From assembly GCF_004331265.1 (NCBI RefSeq), contig NZ_SJOO01000008.1, positions 62,001 through 126,000 on the forward strand: a stretch of DNA of 64,000 bases, written 5' to 3'. Made by a program: the position numbers and the translations under genes. Shown piece after piece: positions 56,564 through 64,000 of the stretch. Positions within the stretch are counted from its first letter, which is position 1, and every line of letters starts with the position of its first letter. The stretch is from Enterobacter wuhouensis. Lineage in GTDB: Bacteria; Pseudomonadota; Gammaproteobacteria; Enterobacterales; Enterobacteriaceae. Below the pieces are notes generated by a model. It did no database searches. It had not been told where the DNA came from and saw nothing but the letters and a program-made list of their open reading frames with translations.

Positions 56564-59500
56564 CTACGCCTCCTCTTCACGCTTCGGGAAGCGGCTTTTG
56601 GTCCACAGCGCCAGGCGGTCAAACAGCAGGTAGATCACCGGCGTGGTGAACAACGTCAGCACCTGGCTGACCAGCAGGCCGCCGACCATGCCGATCCCCA
56701 GCGGGCGGCGTAATTCCGCGCCGACGCCGGTGCTGAGCATCAGCGGCAGTGCGCCAAGCAGGGCAGCGAGGGTTGTCATCAGGATCGGACGGAAACGCAG
56801 CAGACAGGCCTGGAAGATAGCGTCGCGCGGCGACATCCCCTGCTCGCGCTCGGCGGCCAGGGCGAAGTCGATCATCATGATGGCGTTTTTCTTCACGATG
56901 CCGATCAGCAGGATGATGCCGATAATCGCGATCACGTCCAGTTCGCTCCCCGCCAGCATCAGCGCCAGCAGGGCCCCTACGCCCGCCGTTGGCAGGGTGG
57001 AGAGGATCGTGATGGGGTGGATAAAGCTCTCGTACAGCACCCCGAGCACGATATACATCGCCACCACCGCCGCCACGACCAGCCAGACGGTGTTGCCCAG
57101 CGCGGCCTGGAACGCCAGCGTGCTGCCCTGGAACTGGGTCTGAATATCGGACGGGAAGCTCAGATCTTTCTCGGCGGCAAGAATCGCCTCAACGGCTTCG
57201 CCCAGCGAGTAATCGTCCGGCACGTTGAACGAAATGGTGGTGGACGGGAACTGATCCAGATGGTTAATCGACAGCGGGGTAAAGCGCTCCTCCACGGTGG
57301 CGATGGCGCTGAGCGGCACAATGCCACCGTCTTTGCTGGTCAGGCGCACCGAGTCCAGCGCGGCGAGCCCCGGGGTGTTTTCAGTATTGTGCTCCAGCAC
57401 CACGCGATACTGGTTCGCCTGGGTGTAAATGGTGGAGATCAGGCGCTGACCGAAGGCGTTGTACAGCGCGTTATCCACGTCAGACATCGTAATGCCGAGA
57501 CGGCTTGCGGTATCGCGGTTGACGTTCACGTAGGCCGCCAGACCCTTATCCTGCCAGTCGCTGCTGACGTCCGCGAGCTGCGGCAGACCTTGCAGTTTGT
57601 CCACCAGCTGCGGCACCCAGGTGCTGAGCGCCTCAAGCGTGGTGGCCTGCAGCGTAAACTGATACTGCGTGCGGCTGACCTGCGTATCGATGGTTAAATC
57701 CTGAGTCGGCTGCAGGTAAAGCTCAATCCCCGGCACGCGATCGACGGCGTGTTGCAGACGCTCAATGACGGCGTTAACGCGGTCGTCGCGGTCATCCAGC
57801 GGCTTGAGGTTGATTTGCAGGCGGGCGCTGTTCAGCGACGGGTTGGTGCCGTCCACGCCGACGTAGGAGGTGAGGCTCTCCACCGCCGGGTCTTTCATGA
57901 TGATTTCAGAGACCTGCTGCTGGCGCTGCGCCATGTTGGCGAAGGAAACCGACTGCGGTGCCTGAAGCGTACCCTGAATAATGCCGTTGTCCTGAATCGG
58001 GAAGAAGCCTTTCGGAATGAAAATCCACAGCATCACGCTGAGGGCCAGCGTCCCCAGCGCCACGCCGAGGGTGGCCCACGGATGGTTCAGGACTTTCGCC
58101 AGCACGCGGCCGTAGGCGGCAATAATGCGCTCAAACATCCGCTCGGAGGCGCGCGAGAAGCGGTTCTGCTTGCGCAGAGACTCAACGCTCAGCATGCGGG
58201 CGCACATCATTGGCGTCAGCGTCAGCGAGACGATGGCGGAGATCAAAATGGCGACCGCCAGCGTGACCGCAAACTCGCGGAACAGCCGCCCGACGATATC
58301 GCCCATAAACAGGAGCGGGATCAGCACCGCGATCAGCGAGAAGGTCAGCGAGATAATGGTGAAGCCGATTTCCCCGGCGCCCTTCAGCGCGGCGGCTAAC
58401 GGCTTTTCGCCTTTCTCGATATAGCGCGAAATGTTCTCGATAACGACGATGGCATCGTCCACCACGAACCCGGTGGCGATGGTCAGGGCCATCAGCGTCA
58501 GGTTGTTGATCGAAAAGTCGAGGAACACCATCACCGCAAAGGTGCCGACCAGCGAGAGCGGCACGGCGACGGCGGGAATAATGGTCGCCGGGACGTTGCG
58601 CAGGAACAGGTAAATGATCATGACGACCAGCGCGATCGCCAGCATCAGCTCGAACTGGGTGTCGGTGACGGAGGCGCGAATGTTGGTGGTGCGGTCAGAG
58701 AGCACCTTCACGCTCACCGATTTCGGCAGGCTTTCAATCAGCTGCGGCAGCATGCTGCGAATGCTGTCGGCGGTGTCGATGATGTTCGCGCCCGGCTGGC
58801 GCTGCACGTTCATCACGATCGCCTGCTGCCTGTTGGCCCACGCGCCCAGCCAGCTGTTTTCGGCCCCTTGCTCCACGGTGGCCACGTCGCCCAGACGCAC
58901 CGGCGCGCCGTTCTGGTAGGCGATGATGAGTTGGCGGTACTCGTCAGCAGACTGCATCTGGTCGTTCGCGGAGAGCGTCACCGCCCGGGTTGGGCCGTCC
59001 AGCGAGCCTTTTGCGGAGTTAACGTTGGCGCTGCTGATGGCGGTGCGGACGGTTTCACTGGTCAGCCCGAGCGCGGCAATGGCCTGCGCGTTCAGCTTCA
59101 CGCGCACGGCGGGGCGCTGCCCGCCCGCCAGCGTGACCAGACCGACGCCGGACACCTGAGAAATTTTCTGCGCCACGCGGGTTTCAACCATGTCTTCCAC
59201 CTGCGTCATCGGCATGGCGGACGAGGTCACGGCGAGCGTCATGATCGGCGGGTCCGCCGGGTTCACCTTGCTGTAGACCGGCGGGTTAGGCAGGTCGGAC
59301 GGCAGCAGGTTGGTGGCGGCGTTGATGGCGGCCTGCACCTCCTGCTCGGCAACGTCCAGCGACAGCGTCAGCTGGAACTGAAGCGTCACGACGGATGCCC
59401 CACCGGAGCTTTGCGAGGACATCTGCTTCAGGCCGGACATCTGGCCGAACTGGCGCTCCAGCGGGGCGGTTATCGCGGAGGTCACCACGTCCGGGCTGGC

Positions 59501-59686
59501 ACCGGGGTAAAGCGTGACCACCTGAATGGTAGGGTAATCCACCTCCGGCAGCGCCGAAACGGGCAGGAAGCGGTAGCCGATAATCCCGGCGAGCAGGATC
59601 GCCACCATCAGCAGCGTGGTGGCAACGGGGCGCATAATAAACAGGCGTGACGGCCCACCTGTGGAGCCTGGCGGCATGACCTGCAT
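56564..59686 (-). CDS. mdtB: RND efflux pump subunit MdtB
   Basis: RND transporter of 1040 residues, the same length as E. coli MdtB. It assembles two to one with MdtC and uses MdtA and TolC to export bile salts, novobiocin and siderophore-type compounds. The N-terminus has [18 protein letters not shown], span 4 carries [13 protein letters not shown], and span 10 has [14 protein letters not shown]. Its start shares one base with the mdtA stop. Confidence 0.96.
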   Translation of the reverse strand: MQVMPPGSTGGPSRLFIMRPVATTLLMVAILLAGIIGYRFLPVSALPEVDYPTIQVVTLYPGASPDVVTSAITAPLERQFGQMSGLKQMSSQSSGGASVVTLQFQLTLSLDVAEQEVQAAINAATNLLPSDLPNPPVYSKVNPADPPIMTLAVTSSAMPMTQVEDMVETRVAQKISQVSGVGLVTLAGGQRPAVRVKLNAQAIAALGLTSETVRTAISSANVNSAKGSLDGPTRAVTLSANDQMQSADEYRQLIIAYQNGAPVRLGDVATVEQGAENSWLGAWANRQQAIVMNVQRQPGANIIDTADSIRSMLPQLIESLPKSVSVKVLSDRTTNIRASVTDTQFELMLAIALVVMIIYLFLRNVPATIIPAVAVPLSLVGTFAVMVFLDFSINNLTLMALTIATGFVVDDAIVVIENISRYIEKGEKPLAAALKGAGEIGFTIISLTFSLIAVLIPLLFMGDIVGRLFREFAVTLAVAILISAIVSLTLTPMMCARMLSVESLRKQNRFSRASERMFERIIAAYGRVLAKVLNHPWATLGVALGTLALSVMLWIFIPKGFFPIQDNGIIQGTLQAPQSVSFANMAQRQQQVSEIIMKDPAVESLTSYVGVDGTNPSLNSARLQINLKPLDDRDDRVNAVIERLQHAVDRVPGIELYLQPTQDLTIDTQVSRTQYQFTLQATTLEALSTWVPQLVDKLQGLPQLADVSSDWQDKGLAAYVNVNRDTASRLGITMSDVDNALYNAFGQRLISTIYTQANQYRVVLEHNTENTPGLAALDSVRLTSKDGGIVPLSAIATVEERFTPLSINHLDQFPSTTISFNVPDDYSLGEAVEAILAAEKDLSFPSDIQTQFQGSTLAFQAALGNTVWLVVAAVVAMYIVLGVLYESFIHPITILSTLPTAGVGALLALMLAGSELDVIAIIGIILLIGIVKKNAIMMIDFALAAEREQGMSPRDAIFQACLLRFRPILMTTLAALLGALPLMLSTGVGAELRRPLGIGMVGGLLVSQVLTLFTTPVIYLLFDRLALWTKSRFPKREEEA

Positions 59687-60888
59687 CAGGCTTTCGCTCC
59701 CTGTTTCGCCGGTTCAACCACTTCTACCTTCGCCCCTTCGGTCAGGCGGTCGATGCCGTCTGTGACCACGCGGTCGCCTGCGGAAAGCCCGGCGGCGATC
59801 GCTACCGTCTGGCTGTCCTGAATCCCGGTTTTCACCAGATGCTTGCTGACCTTATTATCGCTGTTCAGCACCCAGACGAAGCTACCTTCGTTGCCCATCT
59901 GCAGCGCAGCCGTTGGGATCACGACCGCGTTTTCTTCGGTCGCAACCAGCATCCGCGCATTGACGAACTGGTTCGGGAAGAGGGCATCGTCCTGGTTGTT
60001 AAAGCGCGCCTTCAGCTTGATGGTGCCGGTAGTGGTGTCGATCTGGTTATCCAGGCTGAGCAGAGTACCTTCGCTCAGCTTCTGCTTGTTGGTGCGGTCC
60101 CAGGCTTCGACGACCAGCCCCTTTCCGGCTTTTTGCGCCTGCACCACGGTTGCAATTTCGCTTTCCGGCAGGGTAAAGACTAAATCAATCGGGTGGGTCT
60201 GGGTGATGACCACGATGCCCGTGGTGTCGCCGCTGGAGATCTGGTTGCCGATATCAACCTGTTTCAGGCCCACGCGTCCGTCGATTGGCGCGGTGATGCG
60301 GCTCCAGTCCAGCTGCAGCTGCGCGCTGGCGACGGCGGCTTCGTCGGCTTTAATGGTGCCCTGCGTTTCGCTTACCAGCGACTGCTGGGTGTCCAGCTCC
60401 TGACGCGACACGAGGTTGGTTTTCACCAGCTGCTGGTAGCGCGCTAAATCTCGACGGGCATTAGCGAGCGTGGCTTTATCTTTTGCAAGCTGCCCCTGGG
60501 CCTGCGCGAGCGCGACCTTAAACTGGCTTGGATCGATTTCCGCCAGCAAATCCCCGGCCTTCACCTGCTGGCCTTCCTGGAAGTGGATCGCCATCAGCTG
60601 GCCGTCGACGCGGCTGCGAACGGTAGCGGTGTTTGCCGCGGTAATCGTCCCCAGCCCGGAAAGATAACGAGGTACCGCCTTACTGACCGCCGTCGCCGCC
60701 TGAACGGGCGCTAAGGCACCGCCGCGCATGCCCCGACGGCCAGCGGCGGCTGGCCGCTGTGACGGGCTGTTTGCACCGGCGGGTGCAGGGGAGTTCGCGG
60801 ATTGGCTGTGCCAGTACCAGGCGGCAGCAATCGCCACCACAATGATGCCAGCGGCGATTGCCCAGCGGGATTTGTTACGGCCTTTCAT
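59686..60888 (-). CDS. mdtA: RND efflux periplasmic adaptor MdtA
   Basis: Membrane-fusion protein of 400 residues, slightly shorter than E. coli MdtA (415). An N-terminal anchor (about 9-26) precedes a proline/alanine-rich linker. The lipoyl half-motifs [25 protein letters not shown] and [18 protein letters not shown] flank a coiled-coil hairpin (about 125-190). Beta-barrel and membrane-proximal domains follow. First gene of the mdtABCD-baeSR operon. Confidence 0.95.
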   Translation of the reverse strand: MKGRNKSRWAIAAGIIVVAIAAAWYWHSQSANSPAPAGANSPSQRPAAAGRRGMRGGALAPVQAATAVSKAVPRYLSGLGTITAANTATVRSRVDGQLMAIHFQEGQQVKAGDLLAEIDPSQFKVALAQAQGQLAKDKATLANARRDLARYQQLVKTNLVSRQELDTQQSLVSETQGTIKADEAAVASAQLQLDWSRITAPIDGRVGLKQVDIGNQISSGDTTGIVVITQTHPIDLVFTLPESEIATVVQAQKAGKGLVVEAWDRTNKQKLSEGTLLSLDNQIDTTTGTIKLKARFNNQDDALFPNQFVNARMLVATEENAVVIPTAALQMGNEGSFVWVLNSDNKVSKHLVKTGIQDSQTVAIAAGLSAGDRVVTDGIDRLTEGAKVEVVEPAKQGAKA

Positions 60889-60949
60889 CGTTATACGTTC
60901 TCATCCTGAAACACTTCGGGGAATGATACTAGTTTAGTCAGGCAACACG

Positions 60950-60968
60950 GCAGAAAAATGGAGGAAAT
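60950..60968 (-). promoter_or_regulatory. candidate BaeR box upstream of mdtA
   Basis: On the reverse strand atttcctccatttttctgc aligns to the BaeR box TTTTTCTCCATDATTGGC with the core CTCCAT intact and about 12 of 18 positions matching. It lies 62-80 bases upstream of mdtA, where BaeR activation of the operon is expected. Confidence 0.4.
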
Positions 60969-61020
60969 ATGGAAGACTGTCAGGAATGGTCTGAGAGTGG
61001 GGATCTTTTTTGCCGGGTAT

Positions 61021-61057
61021 TCTCCCTCTCCCTGTGGGAGAGGACCGGGGTGAGGGC
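61021..61057. repeat. palindromic intergenic repeat, CCCTCTCCC family
   Basis: Single unit tctccctctccctgtgggag followed by aggaccggggtgaggg, upstream of mdtA and downstream of yegD. Confidence 0.7.
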
Positions 61058-61083
61058 ACCAGGCCGCACCAACGTTAGATTTT

Positions 61084-61115
61084 GTAGGCCGGGTAAGGCG
61101 AAGCCGCCTCCCGGC
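61084..61115. repeat. REP unit after yegD
   Basis: A REP-type unit gtaggccgggtaaggcgaag followed by ccgcctcccggc, 9 bases beyond the yegD stop. Same family as 14786-14817 and 18148-18227. Confidence 0.8.
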
Positions 61116-61124
61116 ACAACAGCA

Positions 61125-62477
61125 CTAGCTAAACATCACCTGCGCCCAGCGCGCCAGCCCTGCGGTAACGGAGCCGAAGTCATCGCCCCCGGCAATCGGG
61201 ATGCCCGGCAGCTGTTCCGCCAGCGCTTTTTTGATCAGCGGCGAACGGGCGCTACCGCCGGTCAGGTAAATAACATCCGGCTTCTCTTTGCCGTTTTCCA
61301 GCGCCAGCTGAACCTGTTCCAGAATGCGCTGCAGCGGCTGAGCGAGCGCGGTTTCGAGGCCATCCTGAGAGATCGCCGTGGCGAGATCGTCGCTGATAAA
61401 CGGCAGTGAGACGGCGTGTTCAGCACGATCGGAAAGGGCAATTTTGCTCTCTTCGGCGGTGCGCACCACGCGGTAGCTCAGACGCTGGCGCCACACCTTA
61501 TACAGCAACGCGACCTTGTCGGCGTCCTGCGCGTCGCGCACCAGATCGTTGAGGAAGCGGCCGTTGGCGGTGCTGTAAAAATCACTCTGCGCCGGGACGT
61601 CGTTGATGGCGATGGCGTTCCACCACGGCAGGATCGGCAGGGCGATCCCTTTTTCCGTTTGCCCGCCCATGCCGAGCAGCGGCATCAGGCTCTTAAACGC
61701 CAGGGCGATATCCAGATCGTTACCGCCCACGCGGCAGCCGCTGTGCCCCAGCAGGCTGTTTTCACGATCGCGACGATGATGCCACTCGGGCCCCATCAGC
61801 AGCAGCGAGCAGTCTGTTGTCCCCCCGCCGATATCCACCACCAGCACGCGTTTTTCCTCCGTCAGCGTGGCTTCAAAATCCAGCCCTGCCGCAACCGGCT
61901 CATACTGGAACACCACGTCGCGGAAGCCCGCACGGTGCGCCGCGCGCTCAAGAATTCCCTGCGCCTGCTGGTTCGCCTCGTCGCCGCCCAGCCCCTGGAA
62001 GTTAATCGGGCGGCCTATCACCGCCTGGGTGATGGTATCCGGAACCTGCGTCTGCGCCTGATTGCGGATGTGCAGCATCATGGCGCACACCAGATCCTCA
62101 AACATCGCCACCTGCTGCGGCTTCAGGCCGCTGGCGCCCAGGAAGGATTTCGGTGACTTAACGAAGTAGACCTCTTCAGGGTCTTCGATGTAGTGCCCGA
62201 GCGAAGAGAGGCCGAACTGCACGCTGGACGGCGTTACCTCGATGTCCTCCTCGCGGTTAAAGCTGACCGCGCGGCGCAGCAGCGCCTGAGACTCCGCGGC
62301 GGTGGCCGGCACCTGATGATGGCGGAACAGCCATTCGCTCACCGCTTCACGCGTCGGCGCGCAGAGCATCGACGGCAGCAGCGTGCTCTCTTTTTCCATT
62401 TTCAGGAGCTGCGGCTGTCCGTTTTGCATAATCGCAACCGAGCAGTTTGCCGTACCGTAGTCAAATCCAATAAACAC
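61125..62477 (-). CDS. yegD: DnaK-like ATPase YegD
   Basis: Hsp70-related protein of 450 residues, the same length as E. coli YegD. It has only the actin-like ATPase fold: phosphate loop FIGFDYGTANCSVAI at the N-terminus, second phosphate motif VVDIGGGTTDCSLLL near 215-230 and the adenosine motif YLTGGSARSPLIKKAL near 395-410. The substrate-binding domain of DnaK is absent. Its client or role is unknown. It starts with GTG (62475-62477), again as in E. coli. Divergent from alkA. Confidence 0.93.
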   Translation of the reverse strand: MFIGFDYGTANCSVAIMQNGQPQLLKMEKESTLLPSMLCAPTREAVSEWLFRHHQVPATAAESQALLRRAVSFNREEDIEVTPSSVQFGLSSLGHYIEDPEEVYFVKSPKSFLGASGLKPQQVAMFEDLVCAMMLHIRNQAQTQVPDTITQAVIGRPINFQGLGGDEANQQAQGILERAAHRAGFRDVVFQYEPVAAGLDFEATLTEEKRVLVVDIGGGTTDCSLLLMGPEWHHRRDRENSLLGHSGCRVGGNDLDIALAFKSLMPLLGMGGQTEKGIALPILPWWNAIAINDVPAQSDFYSTANGRFLNDLVRDAQDADKVALLYKVWRQRLSYRVVRTAEESKIALSDRAEHAVSLPFISDDLATAISQDGLETALAQPLQRILEQVQLALENGKEKPDVIYLTGGSARSPLIKKALAEQLPGIPIAGGDDFGSVTAGLARWAQVMFS

Positions 62478-62608
62478 GTAGAAATCCCCATGCCGGTGAG
62501 AAGGGGCGAGACTTTAGCGAAATGTCTCTCCGGCGACAACAGGAATATGTCAGCAAGGCGAAACGCGCTTTTTCCGTTTATGCTGTGAGGAATAAAAAAG
62601 GAGCAAGA

Positions 62609-63481
62609 ATGTATACCCTGACGTGGCAACCCCCTTATGACTGGCAGTGGATGTTGGGATTTTTACGTGCGCGTGCGGTCACGGGCGTCGAGACCGTCAC
62701 CGACAGCTATTACGAACGCAGCTTTGCCTGCGAGGGGCATCAGGGCGTTTTTCGCGTCACGCCGGAGAGTAACGCCCCTACGCTGGTCGTGACCCTCAGC
62801 CCCGGCTTAATCCCGATAGCAACAACGTGCCTTGCCCGTATTGAACGCCTGTTCGATTTGACCTGCGATCCCGAGGACGTTGCGCGCACCCTTGGCGACC
62901 TCGGCGCTGCCCGTCCCGGCCTGCGTCTGCCGGGCGCGGTGGATGCGTACGAGCAGGGCGTGCGGGCGATCCTCGGGCAGCTGGTGAGCGTGGCGATGGC
63001 GGCGAAGCTGGCGTCGCGCGTGGTGGCGCTGTGCGGTGAGCCGGTGAAGGATGCGCCGGAGTATCTCTGTTTCCCGACGCCGCAGGCGCTGGCCGCAGCC
63101 GACCCGCTGGCGTTAAAAGCGCTCGGCATGCCGGCCAAACGGGCGGAGTCACTGATCCATCTGGCGCAGTCCGTCGTCGACGGGACGTTTCCGCTGCTCC
63201 CGCCAGCGGATATTGAGGCGGGGATGAAGGCGTTGCAGCAGCGGCCCGGGATAGGGCGATGGACGGCAAACTACCTTGCCCTACGCGGCTGGCAGGCCAA
63301 AGATGTGTTTCTGCCGGATGATTATCTGATCAAGCAGCGCTTTGCCGGGATGACGCCCGCGCAAATTCGCCGGTATGCCCTGCGCTGGCAGCCCTGGCGC
63401 TCTTACGCGCTGCTGCACATCTGGTATACCGACGGCTGGACGCCGTCAGTTGATGGCGAAATAGCTGGTATTCAGAAGTAG
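62609..63481 (+). CDS. alkA: DNA-3-methyladenine glycosylase II
   Basis: Base-excision repair glycosylase that removes alkylated purines, 290 residues against 282 in E. coli. An N-terminal TBP-like domain covers about 1-88. The helix-hairpin-helix LQQRPGIGRWTANY lies at 209-222. The catalytic Asp238 is the second aspartate in VFLPDDYLIKQ. The ATG at 62609 has aaggag upstream and matches the family start MYTLTWQPPYDW. A longer frame from 62522 runs back into the yegD promoter and is rejected. In E. coli it is part of the Ada regulon. The 3' end overlaps dgcE by 36 bases. Confidence 0.95.
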   Translation: MYTLTWQPPYDWQWMLGFLRARAVTGVETVTDSYYERSFACEGHQGVFRVTPESNAPTLVVTLSPGLIPIATTCLARIERLFDLTCDPEDVARTLGDLGAARPGLRLPGAVDAYEQGVRAILGQLVSVAMAAKLASRVVALCGEPVKDAPEYLCFPTPQALAAADPLALKALGMPAKRAESLIHLAQSVVDGTFPLLPPADIEAGMKALQQRPGIGRWTANYLALRGWQAKDVFLPDDYLIKQRFAGMTPAQIRRYALRWQPWRSYALLHIWYTDGWTPSVDGEIAGIQK

Positions 63482-64000
63482 CTCCAGCGGCTGCGGCTCG
63501 CCGATGGTGTCACCGTAGATAAAATCGATGCCGATCCCTGAGAGCGTATCCATCATCATCGGCTGATTGCTCGGCCCGGCGATGGTTTGCATCCCCAGGC
63601 GCTGGGCATGGCCCTGAATGATGGTCACCAACATTTCGTCCATCAGGTTACCGTGCACGTTGGTCACGACCTCCGCGTCCAGCATCAGGTAATCGGCAAC
63701 GTTGGCGCTCAGGTGATTAAAGACGTTCATATCGCGCCCCACCTGGCTCAGCACCACGCGACACCCCGCATGACGGAGCTTTTGCAGCCCCTGCTGAACG
63801 TTCTCATCCGGATTACGCACCACGTCGACGTTAATCACCAGATGCAGAAGACGACCCGGCAACGTGCCTTTCTCCAGCAGCTCGAGCAGTTCGGCGACCA
63901 GCGTGACGCTGGCTAGCCCGGCCTCCGAGAGCGGCAGCGCCACCCCCATGCCTTTGCTCGCGACCTGCGCCGCGTACGTGCGGAAGAACTCGCTAAAAAT
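63446..64000 (-). CDS. dgcE: diguanylate cyclase DgcE (YegE), C-terminal fragment
   Basis: The 3' part of a gene cut by the right edge; the frame stays open through base 64000. The visible 184 residues are the end of an EAL-type domain. Canonical catalytic positions look lost: LMLD stands where LKID is usual, and TIAGPSN stands where AEGVE is usual. This matches the degenerate EAL domain of E. coli DgcE, a large membrane GGDEF protein feeding c-di-GMP to the MlrA/CsgD curli pathway. The N-terminal MASE, PAS and GGDEF parts lie outside the window, so this assignment rests on the C-terminus and on synteny with alkA. Confidence 0.88.
   Translation of the reverse strand: MFSEFFRTYAAQVASKGMGVALPLSEAGLASVTLVAELLELLEKGTLPGRLLHLVINVDVVRNPDENVQQGLQKLRHAGCRVVLSQVGRDMNVFNHLSANVADYLMLDAEVVTNVHGNLMDEMLVTIIQGHAQRLGMQTIAGPSNQPMMMDTLSGIGIDFIYGDTIGEPQPLELLLNTSYFAIN

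Noticed and set aside
1-64000. CRISPR arrays, tRNA or rRNA genes, insertion sequences, prophage genes
   Set aside because: No regularly spaced direct repeats, cloverleaf sequences, transposases or phage structural genes were found; the repeats seen are palindromic intergenic units.

Overview
The window reads as a chromosomal segment of a member of the Enterobacter cloacae complex or a close relative (Enterobacterales). The backbone follows the Escherichia coli gene order from yohC/pbpG/dld/bglX through the yeh genes, metG and mrp, then thiMD, yegWVUT, fbaB, yegS, cyaR, yegQ, baeRS, mdtDCBA, yegD, alkA and dgcE. The encoded proteins match E. coli lengths and motifs closely. Species-level placement is inference: the dat-ddc pair, the REP variants and the accessory genes point to Enterobacter, but no marker here settles it.

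Region 1 (1-18131) is mostly housekeeping and stress backbone. It holds a membrane protein (yohC), a peptidoglycan endopeptidase (pbpG), quinone-linked D-lactate dehydrogenase (dld), periplasmic beta-glucosidase (bglX), the OsmF/YehYXW ABC transporter behind a sigma-S-like promoter, the small membrane protein gene yohO, the curli activator mlrA, the pyruvate-sensing pair btsSR, yehS, metG and mrp. One GNAT acetyltransferase gene is inserted between pbpG and dld.

Region 2 (18132-33500) is accessory. It contains an rcnB-like gene without rcnRA that overlaps a GNAT gene; a gfcE-etp-etk trio without gfcABCD or glycosyltransferases; a divergent LysR / adenine deaminase / AzgA-type purine permease cluster; an scsD-like thioredoxin without scsABC; the dat-ddc operon making 1,3-diaminopropane; and an A+T-rich patch with a small hydrophobic peptide, a secreted protein of unknown function and a short trimeric-autotransporter-like protein carrying a collagen-like tract.

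Region 3 (33501-47150) starts with a TPP riboswitch controlling thiMD. It continues with the GntR regulator yegW facing the yegTUV operon (nucleoside transporter, ADP-ribosylglycohydrolase, PfkB kinase), then fbaB. After fbaB comes an inserted six-gene operon, an enolase-superfamily enzyme followed by a complete Opp/Dpp-type ABC importer, behind a near-consensus CRP site. This operon is the best candidate for an undescribed catabolic system in the window.

Region 4 (47151-64000) returns to backbone: the lipid kinase yegS, the Hfq-type sRNA CyaR with a CRP half-site centred at -41.5, yegQ (trhP), the envelope-stress operon mdtABCD-baeSR, the DnaK-like yegD, the DNA glycosylase alkA, and the 3' end of dgcE (yegE), cut by the right edge. 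Two families of palindromic intergenic repeats recur across the window. No tRNA, rRNA, CRISPR array, transposase or phage gene was seen.
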